Origin: an uncultured Porticoccus sp.
GTDB lineage: Bacteria; Pseudomonadota; Gammaproteobacteria; Pseudomonadales; Porticoccaceae
Reading direction: 5' to 3'
Length of the DNA: 9,205 nucleotides
Assembly: GCA_950063125.1 (NCBI GenBank)
Contig: CATLZI010000067.1
Span: 1-9,205, forward strand
Each line of letters starts with the position of its first letter. Position 1 is the first letter of the stretch. Under the pieces are notes generated by a model. That model was given only the letters and a program-made list of their open reading frames with translations. It was not told where the DNA came from and did no database searches. Of this stretch, positions 1-6,430 are shown one piece after another. A program made the translations under genes and the position numbers.

Positions 1-792
1 GAATGGCCCGAACTCACAGGTCTGAAAACAGCCGGGTTGAAAAAAGTGTATCGCTACCGCGATGCCCAGACCGATGACGCCAAACTCACCAGCGCGGTAA
101 TTCAGTCCGCCGCATCGCTCGGGGCCGAGGTTGACAGCCCGGCAGAAGTCATCGCTGCGGAAAGCACGCCGGAGGGTTACCGGGTCCTGATGAAAGCGGC
201 GTCGGGGGAAAGAACCGTCCACTGTCGTTTTCTGGTGAATGCCGCTGGCCCATGGGCCAACCAGATCGCCCGGCGGATAACTCCAGCACCCGGTCATCTC
301 GACGTGGATCTTGTGCAGGGAACGCACCTGTTGCTGGACAGGAAAATCAGCGATCGCTGTTTTTATCTGGAATCCCCCAGCGATGGTCGCGCCGTGTTTG
401 TATTGCCCTGGTATAACACCACCCTGCTCGGCACTACCGAAACCGGCTTTGACGGCGACCCGGATCAAGTGCTGCCCACAGCGGCAGAGAGAGACTACCT
501 GTTAGGTATTTTGAAGCATTATTTCCCCGACTATGATGGCCGAGTTTGCGGCGAAATGGCGGGGCTCCGGGTGCTGCCAAAAGCCGCTGAAGGATTTCAC
601 CATCGCAGCCGCGAAGTGGAGTTTGTCGAAAACGCGCACTATCTGGCGATCTATGGCGGAAAACTCACCGGCTACCGCGCCACCGCCGAAAAAGTCCTGG
701 AACGGATTGAGAAAAAACTGGGGCCGGCCAGTGCCGGGCGACGCGGTGACACCCGCCGGTTACCCCTGCCACCCGCTAAAGAGCAATCCTGA
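1..792 (+). CDS. glpD: Glycerol-3-phosphate dehydrogenase, GlpD-like FAD enzyme (3' part, N-terminus outside window)
   Basis: The frame is open from base 1 to the TGA at 790-792, giving 263 residues without the N-terminal FAD Rossmann part. The visible part matches the GlpD/DAO flavoprotein family: YRDAQTDDAKL near the start of the substrate domain, VNAAGPWANQIA, the LPW...LLGTTET segment, GLRVLPK, and the C-terminal IYGGKLTGYRATAEKVL motif, which in GlpD forms part of the FAD/substrate site. Family enzymes oxidise glycerol-3-phosphate to dihydroxyacetone phosphate at the membrane and pass electrons to quinone. The protein stops about 30 residues after GGKLTGYR, just past a TRRLPLPP stretch resembling the lead-in to the usual C-terminal helical domain. 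It is therefore a short form or has lost that domain of roughly 120 residues. It converges on the FGGY kinase with a 12-bp gap, which supports a glycerol role. A related FAD oxidoreductase of the same fold is the alternative. Confidence 0.85.
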   Translation, partial: EWPELTGLKTAGLKKVYRYRDAQTDDAKLTSAVIQSAASLGAEVDSPAEVIAAESTPEGYRVLMKAASGERTVHCRFLVNAAGPWANQIARRITPAPGHLDVDLVQGTHLLLDRKISDRCFYLESPSDGRAVFVLPWYNTTLLGTTETGFDGDPDQVLPTAAERDYLLGILKHYFPDYDGRVCGEMAGLRVLPKAAEGFHHRSREVEFVENAHYLAIYGGKLTGYRATAEKVLERIEKKLGPASAGRRGDTRRLPLPPAKEQS

Positions 793-804
793 CTCCAGGC
801 CCTG

Positions 805-2235
805 TCAGACAGACCTTGCCGTCGCGTCCGCCATGGCTTTAAGCCAGTCAGTGTAACGCTGCTTGATAGCCCCATCAGGCTGCGGCTTAAACTGCTCAAA
901 TGCCGACGGCCAATCTCCCGGCTGACCTGCCAGCAAAAAAGCCGCGCCTCTCGCGGTGCTTTCCGTTTCACCACTGCGCAACACGATCAACCCGGACAGG
1001 TCTGCCAGCCGCTGACAGAAGCCGTCGATCATCGACAGACCGCCGCCGACCACTATCTCCACGACAGGATCGCGATCCTCGCGAAGGCGGGTCAGGTTCA
1101 CCATCAGTAAAAACACCACGCTCTCCAGGACGGCGACTAACTTGCCCGCCGCCGAACCTTCTCCGATAAACCGGCTCCGAAAATCACTCTGCCACCAGGG
1201 GGCACCCAACCCACCTACCCCATTCAGAAATAGCGGGATGTTCTGTTCACTATCACACCAATCCGCCAGATAGCTTTGATAGTGCTCAATGCCCAATTCG
1301 GCGCTGATGCTGTCGAGGGCACTGGCCGCACCATTCACCGTGCCTTCGGCAACAAACAGACGTTGCCGGGCAGACTGATAGACGAGGGTTTTCAGTAGGC
1401 CCGCCGGTGCCGGATCATCGGCCGGCCAGGGCCTGGCGATAAATGCCCCGGTACCCGCATTGATATAAAGACGATCGGGTTGCAGCGGGCCAACACCAAA
1501 AAACGCGGCATTCTGATCGCCATTTATCAGCGCCAATGGCACTGCTTTGTCACCCAGATCAAGGTACCCGAAATCCGACTGACTGAAACAAACCGGAGGT
1601 AGCACCCTGCGGGGAATAGCAAACTGGCGCAACAGGGTTTCATCCCAGTCACCATGATGAATATTCCACAACAGGGTGCGCTGGGCATTACCGGGGTCTA
1701 CTGCCACCGAGTGCTCCCGGGTAATGGCAGACAGCAGATAACTTGCCAGTGGCCCGCAAAGCAACTGATCAGCATCCATCGCCTCGCTTACTGCAGGAAT
1801 ATGGTCCATACACCAGCGCAATTTGCTGGCCCCATAGTGGGCATTGGGGCGCAGCCCCGTGAGATCGGCTATGGCTGCCGGGTCGAGCTTGATATCGACC
1901 AGATACGCGGCAGCGCGGGTATCCTGCCAGCTGATGACCGGGGATAGCGGCTCACCGGTTTGCCGATGCCAGCACACCAGACTGGAGCGCTGAGTGACCA
2001 ACGCAGCGGACTGTAACCGTTGCAGGTTCGGCCCCAGCTTGGCGGCAACGTCAACCAGCAATTCGCGAATGGAATTCACCACGTCCGCTGGCACCTGCTC
2101 CACCCGGTTTCCCGCAATAAACCGTGTCGCCACAGCGCGCCGAAGCAACAGCGTAGTCGTGCCATTGGCATCAAACACCAACGCCCGGCTGCTTTGACCA
2201 CCCTGGTCAATGACTAAATAAAGCGAATCATTCAT
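805..2235 (-). CDS. FGGY-family carbohydrate kinase, glycerol-kinase-like
   Basis: A 476-residue protein with both FGGY domains. The N-terminal phosphate loop is VIDQGGQSSR (residues 8-17, with D10). SLVCWHRQTGEPLSPVISWQ (85-104) corresponds to the glycerol kinase W-x-x-x-TG-x-P...WQD segment. NAQRTLLWNIHHGDWD (183-198) matches the family NASRT-LFNI--LDWD block. The probable catalytic base is D240 in NGDQNAAFFG, followed by NAGTGAF (259-265), LGAPWW (343-348) and the adenosine-binding VVGGG (395-399). Such kinases phosphorylate a polyol or sugar with ATP in the cytoplasm. Similarity to GlpK and the neighbouring GlpD-like gene make glycerol the likely substrate, but the protein is shorter than typical GlpK (about 500 residues) and a related polyol is possible. 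The start is the ATG at 2233-2235; no strong ribosome binding site is visible. Residues 56-137 are duplicated at the right edge of the window. Confidence 0.85.
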   Translation of the reverse strand: MNDSLYLVIDQGGQSSRALVFDANGTTTLLLRRAVATRFIAGNRVEQVPADVVNSIRELLVDVAAKLGPNLQRLQSAALVTQRSSLVCWHRQTGEPLSPVISWQDTRAAAYLVDIKLDPAAIADLTGLRPNAHYGASKLRWCMDHIPAVSEAMDADQLLCGPLASYLLSAITREHSVAVDPGNAQRTLLWNIHHGDWDETLLRQFAIPRRVLPPVCFSQSDFGYLDLGDKAVPLALINGDQNAAFFGVGPLQPDRLYINAGTGAFIARPWPADDPAPAGLLKTLVYQSARQRLFVAEGTVNGAASALDSISAELGIEHYQSYLADWCDSEQNIPLFLNGVGGLGAPWWQSDFRSRFIGEGSAAGKLVAVLESVVFLLMVNLTRLREDRDPVVEIVVGGGLSMIDGFCQRLADLSGLIVLRSGETESTARGAAFLLAGQPGDWPSAFEQFKPQPDGAIKQRYTDWLKAMADATARSV

Positions 2236-2319
2236 AAGTGCATTACAGAACAGCGGGGCAAGTTACTCAACAGCTTACTCAAGAATCTCTGGCTACCCCC
2301 TCTTTTTTGAAATCCCCTT

Positions 2320-2370
2320 AAAGGGGTCGGTGACAACTGAGAACTATTCCCAGTTGTCACCGACCCCTTT
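2320..2370. repeat. Perfect 20-bp inverted repeat (REP/MITE-like hairpin)
   Basis: AAAGGGGTCGGTGACAACTG (2320-2339) is exactly complementary to 2351-2370, with an 11-nt loop. It sits between the 3' end of the mtfA-like gene and the 5' end of the kinase. The arms are longer than in a normal terminator. A T-run does not directly follow on either strand, although a T6 stretch lies at 2303-2308. Palindromes of the GGGGTC type are typical of REP-like or miniature elements scattered through gammaproteobacterial genomes, often tied to Y1 (RAYT) transposases; that link is from general knowledge, and no transposase is present here. It may still end transcription from the peptidase gene. Confidence 0.75.
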
Positions 2371-2388
2371 ATTGGGACCCCTTTATTG
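2362..2388. repeat. Direct repeat, 13-bp unit twice with 14-bp period
   Basis: GACCCCTTTATTG occurs at 2362-2374 and 2376-2388, separated by one G. It overlaps the right arm of the 2320-2370 hairpin and ends 2 bp before the stop codon of the mtfA-like gene. The unit and period resemble the doublet at 8933-8960, which suggests the same kind of element. Confidence 0.8.
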
Positions 2389-2389
2389 C

Positions 2390-3199
2390 TTATTGGACTC
2401 CATCATTGGAAATCGCCAGCGGCACCGGTTGCTGGCGATAAAACTGGCACAACAGCCGATAGACCTCGGGCATCGCTGCCTTCATGGTTTCCGGCGTCTC
2501 GAAAAATGCTTCACTGCACACCGCAAAGAATTCCGCCGGACTGGTCAGCGCATAGTCATCAAGGGGCAGTGATCGGTGGTGTTGCCGGTCATTTTGCAAT
2601 CGATCCCACGCCGCCGTAAAAATATCGTGCCACTCGCCGGGGCGCATGTCGGGATGCATCGGCGGTGCACCATTGGCACCGTCGCGCAGCATATCGAGTT
2701 TGTGCGCCAACTCGTGGATCACCACGTTAGCGGCCTTGCCATGACGCGTATCCGCACCGCTGTCACAGATCGATTGCCACGATAAAATCACCGGACCACG
2801 ATACCAGGCTTCGCCGCTCAGGCCGGGGCCTCTGTCGTGAACCACGCCATCCTCAGTGCGATGGGGGCGGTTCGGCACAAAATCATCTTCGTAGAGAATC
2901 ACCGTCTGCCAGCGGTCATACCAGTCCAGGCCGAGATGCAGAATGGGCACACAGGCCATTGTCGCGAGTTTCAGGCACATGGCATCAGTGAACTGGAACT
3001 CACCGCCGGGAACGAACGTTTTACGCGCGAGTAACCGAAAGGTCATATCGCGCAGGGCATCGCGCTCGGACCCCTGATAACGATGCATCACCGGCCAGTC
3101 GGCAATAGCGGCCTCCCATTGCGCGGCGGTAAAACCCATCTTTTTAACGCGCCGACCTTCGAGCCAGTTGCACAATCGCTTAAACAGATAACGCACCAT
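2390..3199 (-). CDS. mtfA: MtfA-like zinc-dependent peptidase (M90 family)
   Basis: A 269-residue protein, the usual MtfA length (E. coli about 265). The zinc-binding HExxH motif is HELAH at residues 162-166 within VVIHELAHKLDMLRDG. The third ligand is likely E223 in SPAEFFAVCSEAFFE, which aligns with the E. coli PAE-FAV-SE-FF segment. The C-terminal YRLLCQFYRQ also matches. MtfA is a cytoplasmic metallopeptidase that binds the repressor Mlc in enterobacteria and so affects glucose PTS genes; whether that role applies here is unknown. The start is the ATG at 3197-3199, preceded by a weak TTAGG-like site. The stop lies 2 bp from a direct repeat and 20 bp from a long hairpin that may terminate it. 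The next gene upstream, the PEP-CTERM gene at 3677-4339, is separated by a terminator, so this gene is probably transcribed alone or with the kinase. Confidence 0.9.
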   Translation of the reverse strand: MVRYLFKRLCNWLEGRRVKKMGFTAAQWEAAIADWPVMHRYQGSERDALRDMTFRLLARKTFVPGGEFQFTDAMCLKLATMACVPILHLGLDWYDRWQTVILYEDDFVPNRPHRTEDGVVHDRGPGLSGEAWYRGPVILSWQSICDSGADTRHGKAANVVIHELAHKLDMLRDGANGAPPMHPDMRPGEWHDIFTAAWDRLQNDRQHHRSLPLDDYALTSPAEFFAVCSEAFFETPETMKAAMPEVYRLLCQFYRQQPVPLAISNDGVQ

Positions 3200-3522
3200 A
3201 CCTAACTAACTGCAGCTAACGTCTTGAACGGTTCAGGAACGACAGGATTGGAACGTCTGAGAAACACGATTTTTCATGCAGACGCTCACTGCGAACAGCT
3301 TACGGAAAATTCTGCTTTCTGGCACCGCCAGTTTTCGAAAGAACGACACAGGAGTCTATGGAGCGGCCAATGACCAATCCACACACAAAATATCGTCAGG
3401 GAATCAGTGAAGCCGATAAAGAAAGGAACTCAAACCACATGAAACGAATTTCTTTACCACAATAAAACAGGTGGTAAATGCCATGTAAGCTGAACCTGTT
3501 AAAAAGATATCACACATAAAAA
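3200..3522. other. Non-coding stretch upstream of the mtfA-like gene
   Basis: I see no gene here; the frames are short and lack protein-like composition. It must hold the promoter of the mtfA-like gene on the minus strand, but no convincing -35/-10 pair stands out. An 8-bp inverted repeat, TTTACCAC at 3453-3460 and GTGGTAAA at 3471-3478 with a 10-nt loop, is the only local structure besides the terminator that follows. Confidence 0.6.
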
Positions 3523-3563
3523 TGTGGGCCAGGCCTCCATGAATCAGAGAAGCCTGGCCCACA
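3517..3563 (-). terminator. Rho-independent terminator of the 220-aa PEP-CTERM gene
   Basis: TGTGGGCCAGGC (3523-3534) pairs perfectly with GCCTGGCCCACA (3552-3563) around a 17-nt loop. On the minus strand the stem is followed directly by a T5 run (plus-strand A5 at 3518-3522). The site is about 113 bp past the stop of the PEP-CTERM gene at 3677. Confidence 0.75.
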
Positions 3564-3676
3564 AATATTTATAATCAGAGGAGCCTGTCACTCAAGTCAC
3601 TTATTCATTAAATCCGAACAGCAACCGAGTCCTGCCCCATTTGACTTTATCCTGCTATCAATGGGGCTACTGGCAA

Positions 3677-4339
3677 TCAGGCCAGAGCACGTCTCCGACG
3701 TTGCAGACCCAGGCCAGCCAGGCCCAGACCAACCAGCAACAGAGTACCGGGGACTGGAATCTGACCTGTAGTCCGGGATGCTGTATAGGCCAGATCGTCC
3801 GATGCAATCTCTGACCCGGAAATGGTGATTGACCCGATAGCAACCGTGGACAGCACGCTCACAAACTCCATAGTGCCGTCACCCGGGCCAAAGCCGGTAG
3901 CCCTGGAAACGATATCCAGCGATTCCGCGCCAAGACCAAAAAACTCGATAAACTCCGAACCGGCACCGGCAGCACTGAACCAGCCGCTGAATCCGAAAAT
4001 ACCGCCCAGTCCAGAAAAATCCAGGGTATAGCTACCGAACCCATACCCTACACCAAAGCGTGTACCGGAATTCGGGACAATCGCACTTGAAGACCTGAAG
4101 TCAAACCAGTTACCCGCATCAACCGACCGATGATTTACTGACCCATCAACAACACTCACGTCTCCGCCAAACAACGTGGTTAAAATTGTTCGATTGCCAG
4201 GGGTGCCTTCGTAGTCTTCAACGGCATCGGGAGTGAACAGCCCGCTGGTAATGGGACTCGCATGAACACTGAAGGCGCTAACCGACATGACCATTCCCAA
4301 GCCCAATCCGAACAGAATTTTTTTGTATTGACCACGCAT
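3677..4339 (-). CDS. PEP-CTERM sorting-domain protein (exosortase substrate), 220 aa
   Basis: A 220-residue exported protein. Residues 1-27 form a Sec signal peptide: KK at 6-7, a hydrophobic core, and a likely cut after SVHA. The C-terminus is a canonical PEP-CTERM signal: IPVPGTLLLVGLGLAGLGL followed by RRRR (residues 194-217), with PVP in place of PEP, then a hydrophobic helix and an arginine cluster. Exosortases recognise and cut this tail after export, and such proteins usually end up in the outer envelope or extracellular polysaccharide matrix. The middle is rich in Gly, Ser, Phe and aromatic residues (FGVGYGFGSYTLDFSGLGG) without a known enzymatic motif, as is common in these cargo proteins. 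The start ATG (4337-4339) has an AAGAAGGGG ribosome site on the minus strand 9 nt upstream. A sigma-54-like promoter lies at 4423-4438 and a terminator at 3517-3563, so it is probably monocistronic. Confidence 0.88.
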   Translation of the reverse strand: MRGQYKKILFGLGLGMVMSVSAFSVHASPITSGLFTPDAVEDYEGTPGNRTILTTLFGGDVSVVDGSVNHRSVDAGNWFDFRSSSAIVPNSGTRFGVGYGFGSYTLDFSGLGGIFGFSGWFSAAGAGSEFIEFFGLGAESLDIVSRATGFGPGDGTMEFVSVLSTVAIGSITISGSEIASDDLAYTASRTTGQIPVPGTLLLVGLGLAGLGLQRRRRALA

Positions 4340-4360
4340 TATTTAGTACCCCTTCTTTTC

Positions 4361-4389
4361 GATATATTAATTGTTTGACGATAAATCAA
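4361..4389 (-). promoter_or_regulatory. Weak alternative sigma-70 promoter for the 220-aa PEP-CTERM gene
   Basis: On the minus strand a TTGATT -35 (4384-4389) is separated by 17 bp from a TATATC -10 (4361-4366). Each box matches the consensus at about 4 of 6 positions in an AT-rich context, so this may be chance. It lies downstream of the stronger sigma-54-like site. Confidence 0.3.
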
Positions 4390-4422
4390 CCGTCACTTTA
4401 CTATATTCAAGTTTAAGACATA

Positions 4423-4438
4423 AGCAAAATCCAGGCCA
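4423..4438 (-). promoter_or_regulatory. Sigma-54 (-24/-12) promoter of the 220-aa PEP-CTERM gene
   Basis: The minus strand reads TGGCCTG-GATT-TTGCT, which matches 10 of 12 specified positions of the TGGCACG-N4-TTGCW consensus. The invariant GG (4436-4437) and GC (4424-4425) keep the exact 12-base offset. Transcription would start near 4412, leaving a leader of about 72 nt. A similar site lies upstream of the other PEP-CTERM gene at 5904. Confidence 0.6.
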
Positions 4439-4629
4439 AAAAAATAAATCTAACTATAAATCAAATGGTTAATGGAAATCCTTTGATACTGAAATCCCAG
4501 TAATGTAAAGGAATCTGACGACCTCAACTCTATGATCCTTTTACCATCTTTAGATTTAGAACAAAGCCGAAGGCTGGAACTCAAATACCGCATTGAATGA
4601 AAACTCCCCGTTTAAAACAGCGTTGAAAG

Positions 4630-4974
4630 TCATCGGCAATATTTATCTTTACCCTGCCACAAACTCATGCCAATCCTGAATACATTAACAACATCAGCAC
4701 CCTGTCCGGCATTAGCCCATCTTTTGACCTGAGGGTTTACTGCACTGAGCTCCATGCCGCCTTTGGGTGTTTGGCACCATTGTGCATGGTAGATTTCAGA
4801 CCTTTTTAGATGCGTTTCGGTACGGGTCGGGGCACCAAAAATATTAATCATAAGCGGTAAAAAATCAGATTTCATAAAGCTGAAATCTCGTGTATCGCCG
4901 CTTTTCAATGAAGCGCTGATATTACAAATAAAAGGGGGATTTATCCCGGCCGACTGTTGATGAGAAAGCCACAT
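4630..4974 (-). CDS. Hypothetical protein, 114 aa
   Basis: I do not recognise this family. The 114-residue product has no signal peptide, membrane segment or known motif. It is moderately basic and contains three cysteines (C17, C67, C113). The ATG at 4972-4974 is supported by AAGGA 6 nt upstream on the minus strand and by a good sigma-70-like promoter (TTGACG-17-TATATA, 5057-5085) about 80 bp further up. The same frame is open for another 27 codons upstream, to a TAA at 5056-5058, with protein-like residues (TIDDWGFEVEIPGQGFK) but no ATG, GTG or TTG. The true protein could therefore be longer, with an unusual start or a frameshift at the C7 run (plus-strand G7 at 5034-5040). It lies between the 94-aa membrane protein and the PEP-CTERM gene on the same strand, but has its own promoter. 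Confidence 0.55.
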   Translation of the reverse strand: MWLSHQQSAGINPPFICNISASLKSGDTRDFSFMKSDFLPLMINIFGAPTRTETHLKRSEIYHAQWCQTPKGGMELSAVNPQVKRWANAGQGADVVNVFRIGMSLWQGKDKYCR

Positions 4975-5056
4975 TTTGAATCCTTGACCGGGAATTTCTA
5001 CTTCGAACCCCCAATCGTCGATGGTTTTTGTGTGGGGGGGCTGCTCCGTGAAGGTT

Positions 5057-5085
5057 TATATAAGGTATCCCCACCACCTCGTCAA
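5057..5085 (-). promoter_or_regulatory. Sigma-70-like promoter of the 114-aa hypothetical gene
   Basis: On the minus strand a TTGACG -35 (5080-5085) and a TATATA -10 (5057-5062) are exactly 17 bp apart. Transcription would start near 5050 and give a leader of about 75 nt that includes a run of seven C. Confidence 0.55.
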
Positions 5086-5118
5086 ACCGTACCCCATTAA
5101 CTTCAGGGCTGCGTTTTA

Positions 5119-5403
5119 TTAAAAGCTGACGTCACTGATATTAATCCAGGCCTGACCGATAATCACAAGGGCGACGATAATAAACCAGCTACCGTAAACA
5201 AGGTTATTACGGCCAATTCTGCCTTGCCGATGCAGCCTGAACCCGTACAGAATCATCGCCGAAAATATCACCTGAATTCCAAGAATTCCGAGCGCCGAAG
5301 CTAACGAGCCAATGTCCGGTTTAAACCCCAGGGCAACTGCCAGAAACCCAACGACACCAAATGTGAACAGCAACCAACTAAAAATTCGCAGAAACTTGAG
5401 CAT
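5119..5403 (-). CDS. Small inner-membrane protein with three predicted helices, 94 aa
   Basis: A 94-residue hydrophobic protein of unknown function. Predicted membrane segments lie at about 4-26 (FLRIFSWLLFTFGVVGFLAV), 31-53 (IGSLASALGILGIQVIFSAM region) and 70-90 (YGSWFIIVALVIIGQAW). A positive loop, RLHRQGRIGR, separates the second and third and suggests a cytoplasmic turn. I chose the ATG at 5401-5403 because AGGGGG lies just upstream on the minus strand. The longer frame to 5490 starts with a TTG that sits inside the -35 box of a likely promoter (5462-5490). The gene is followed within about 35 bp by the promoter of the 114-aa gene. No motif ties it to export or sorting; the neighbourhood is the only hint. 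Confidence 0.65.
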   Translation of the reverse strand: MLKFLRIFSWLLFTFGVVGFLAVALGFKPDIGSLASALGILGIQVIFSAMILYGFRLHRQGRIGRNNLVYGSWFIIVALVIIGQAWINISDVSF

Positions 5404-5461
5404 ATGCCCCCTAAATATCCCAGTCGCGTTACAGGCAGGAAATAACCTGTTGATGACCAAC

Positions 5462-5490
5462 CTTATGAGCGTTTGCCACTTGACAGTCAA
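5462..5490 (-). promoter_or_regulatory. Sigma-70-like promoter of the 94-aa membrane protein
   Basis: On the minus strand a TTGACT -35 (5485-5490) and a CATAAG -10 (5462-5467) are 17 bp apart, placing the start near 5455 and about 50 nt before the chosen ATG. It argues against the longer N-terminal extension of this gene. Confidence 0.5.
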
Positions 5491-5796
5491 ACTGCTTGAT
5501 CAGCGCAAGTAGCCAAAGCAAGCAGCCAAAAGAGTCATAATGGTTCAAACATACCTCAATTATGTTAAGTGATGAAAACAGATAACAAAAAATGGTTAAT
5601 AAATAATTGTGATGCCACTTTCCATTTGAATTCTCACCGCCTCCTTTAATTAATTCTCAGTTGTTAGCAATTCTTTCATGTAAAAATTGGCACCACGTAC
5701 TTTCCCGGCTGTACTGTCAAAATAATTTACAGTCAGTCACCACCAACATCCCTGAATATCCACTAAGCTATTGTAATTAAATCAAATAAAAAATAT
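5491..5796. other. AT-rich intergenic region upstream of divergent genes
   Basis: I see no gene here. This is the shared upstream region of the 94-aa membrane protein gene (-) and the 168-aa PEP-CTERM gene (+). The one notable structure is an interrupted dyad, ACTGTcAA...TTtACAGT, at 5713-5733, about 75 bp upstream of the sigma-54 site. That is a reasonable place for an activator to bind, but it is only an inference. Confidence 0.6.
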
Positions 5797-5811
5797 GGCA
5801 CACTTTATGCT
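5796..5811 (+). promoter_or_regulatory. Sigma-54 (-24/-12) promoter of the 168-aa PEP-CTERM gene
   Basis: TGGCACA-CTTT-ATGCT matches 10 of 12 specified positions of TGGCACG-N4-TTGCW. The GG (5797-5798) and GC (5809-5810) are at the exact 12-base offset. Transcription would start near 5822 and leave a leader of about 82 nt before the ATG at 5904. A TTGACA at 5811-5816 could be read as a sigma-70 -35 box, but no acceptable -10 lies 16-18 bp downstream. Confidence 0.65.
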
Positions 5812-5819
5812 TGACACAA

Positions 5820-5836
5820 GCCACAAGACTTGTGGC
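5820..5836. promoter_or_regulatory. 17-bp palindrome at the predicted transcription start
   Basis: GCCACAAG-A-CTTGTGGC is a perfect 8-bp inverted repeat around one base. It sits on or just after the predicted +1 of the sigma-54 promoter. Its position suits a repressor operator or a leader hairpin; which, if either, cannot be told from sequence. Confidence 0.45.
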
Positions 5837-5903
5837 AACTTCTGGCAGTGTTTGGACACTACAGCGAAGACCACCTAACTGGCAGTAAAATTTGGAGAAC
5901 AAC

Positions 5904-6410
5904 ATGATTACAAACAAATTCCTGGGGAAGTGCGCAGCCATATGTGCACTGGTATTCAGCAGCTCCCTGTTCGCAGCACCCATTTATGTCGGCAGTTGGG
6001 ATACCTACAATGCCGATGGCCCGAGCTGGAGTGACTTCACAACGCCAACCTACACCGGTCAGGAAGTTGCCGCACTGCTGTTTGGCGGTAGTTTCAGCAA
6101 TTACGCGATTTCGACTGTGAGCTCCGATCCCCTGGCTATCAACAACATGGTCTGGCTTGATCAGATCTATATCGGGGTCGACCTGTTCGGCGAAAGCTAC
6201 CGGGTAGATTCCAACAACAACGGCATCTACGACATTAGTGGTGACACCAGTGCCTGGGTAAGAGACAACGGTCAGGGCGGCGGATACATCAATTATGCCT
6301 TTATGATTGAGCAAACTCCCGGCGGCACTGTGCCCGCACCCGGCACCTTGCTCCTGCTGGGCATTGGCCTGGCGGCCTTGAGCCTGAGAGCCCGCTTCAC
6401 CGCACGCTGA
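5904..6410 (+). CDS. PEP-CTERM sorting-domain protein (exosortase substrate), 168 aa
   Basis: A small exported protein. Residues 1-25 are a signal peptide (K5, K9, hydrophobic core, likely cut after SSSLFAA). The mature part is rich in Asn, Asp, Gly, Ser and Tyr, with no cysteine and no known catalytic motif. A short Asp/Asn-rich segment, VDSNNNGIYDISGD, resembles a calcium-binding loop, but this is only suggestive. The tail VPAPGTLLLLGIGLAALSLRAR (from residue 143) is a PEP-CTERM signal with PAP in place of PEP, a hydrophobic helix and terminal arginines. An exosortase elsewhere in the genome would process it. I chose the ATG at 5904 because GGAG at 5894-5897 is well placed; the TTG at 5892 is too close to that site. 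The gene has its own sigma-54-like promoter and a strong terminator, so it is monocistronic. Confidence 0.85.
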   Translation: MITNKFLGKCAAICALVFSSSLFAAPIYVGSWDTYNADGPSWSDFTTPTYTGQEVAALLFGGSFSNYAISTVSSDPLAINNMVWLDQIYIGVDLFGESYRVDSNNNGIYDISGDTSAWVRDNGQGGGYINYAFMIEQTPGGTVPAPGTLLLLGIGLAALSLRARFTAR

Positions 6411-6430
6411 ACAGGAACCACTCGGGTTTC

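Larger units (their letters stand above)
4340..4629. other. AT-rich intergenic region with promoter elements
   Basis: No gene is visible. The stretch carries the leader and promoter region of the PEP-CTERM gene at 3677-4339, listed separately. A small dyad, TACTG (4487-4491) and CAGTA (4498-4502), lies about 50-60 bp upstream of the -24 box and could be an activator site. I cannot support more than that. Confidence 0.6.

Noticed and set aside
1654..2217. Plus-strand frames opposite the FGGY kinase
   Set aside because: The kinase on the minus strand carries all family motifs; these frames are shadows.
4770..4790. TGGCACC...TGCAT resembling a sigma-54 site
   Set aside because: The GG-to-GC offset is one base short and the site is inside the 114-aa reading frame.
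5404..5490. Longer N-terminus for the 94-aa membrane protein, starting at a TTG at 5490
   Set aside because: The extension lies across a likely promoter, and the ATG at 5403 has a strong purine-rich site just upstream.
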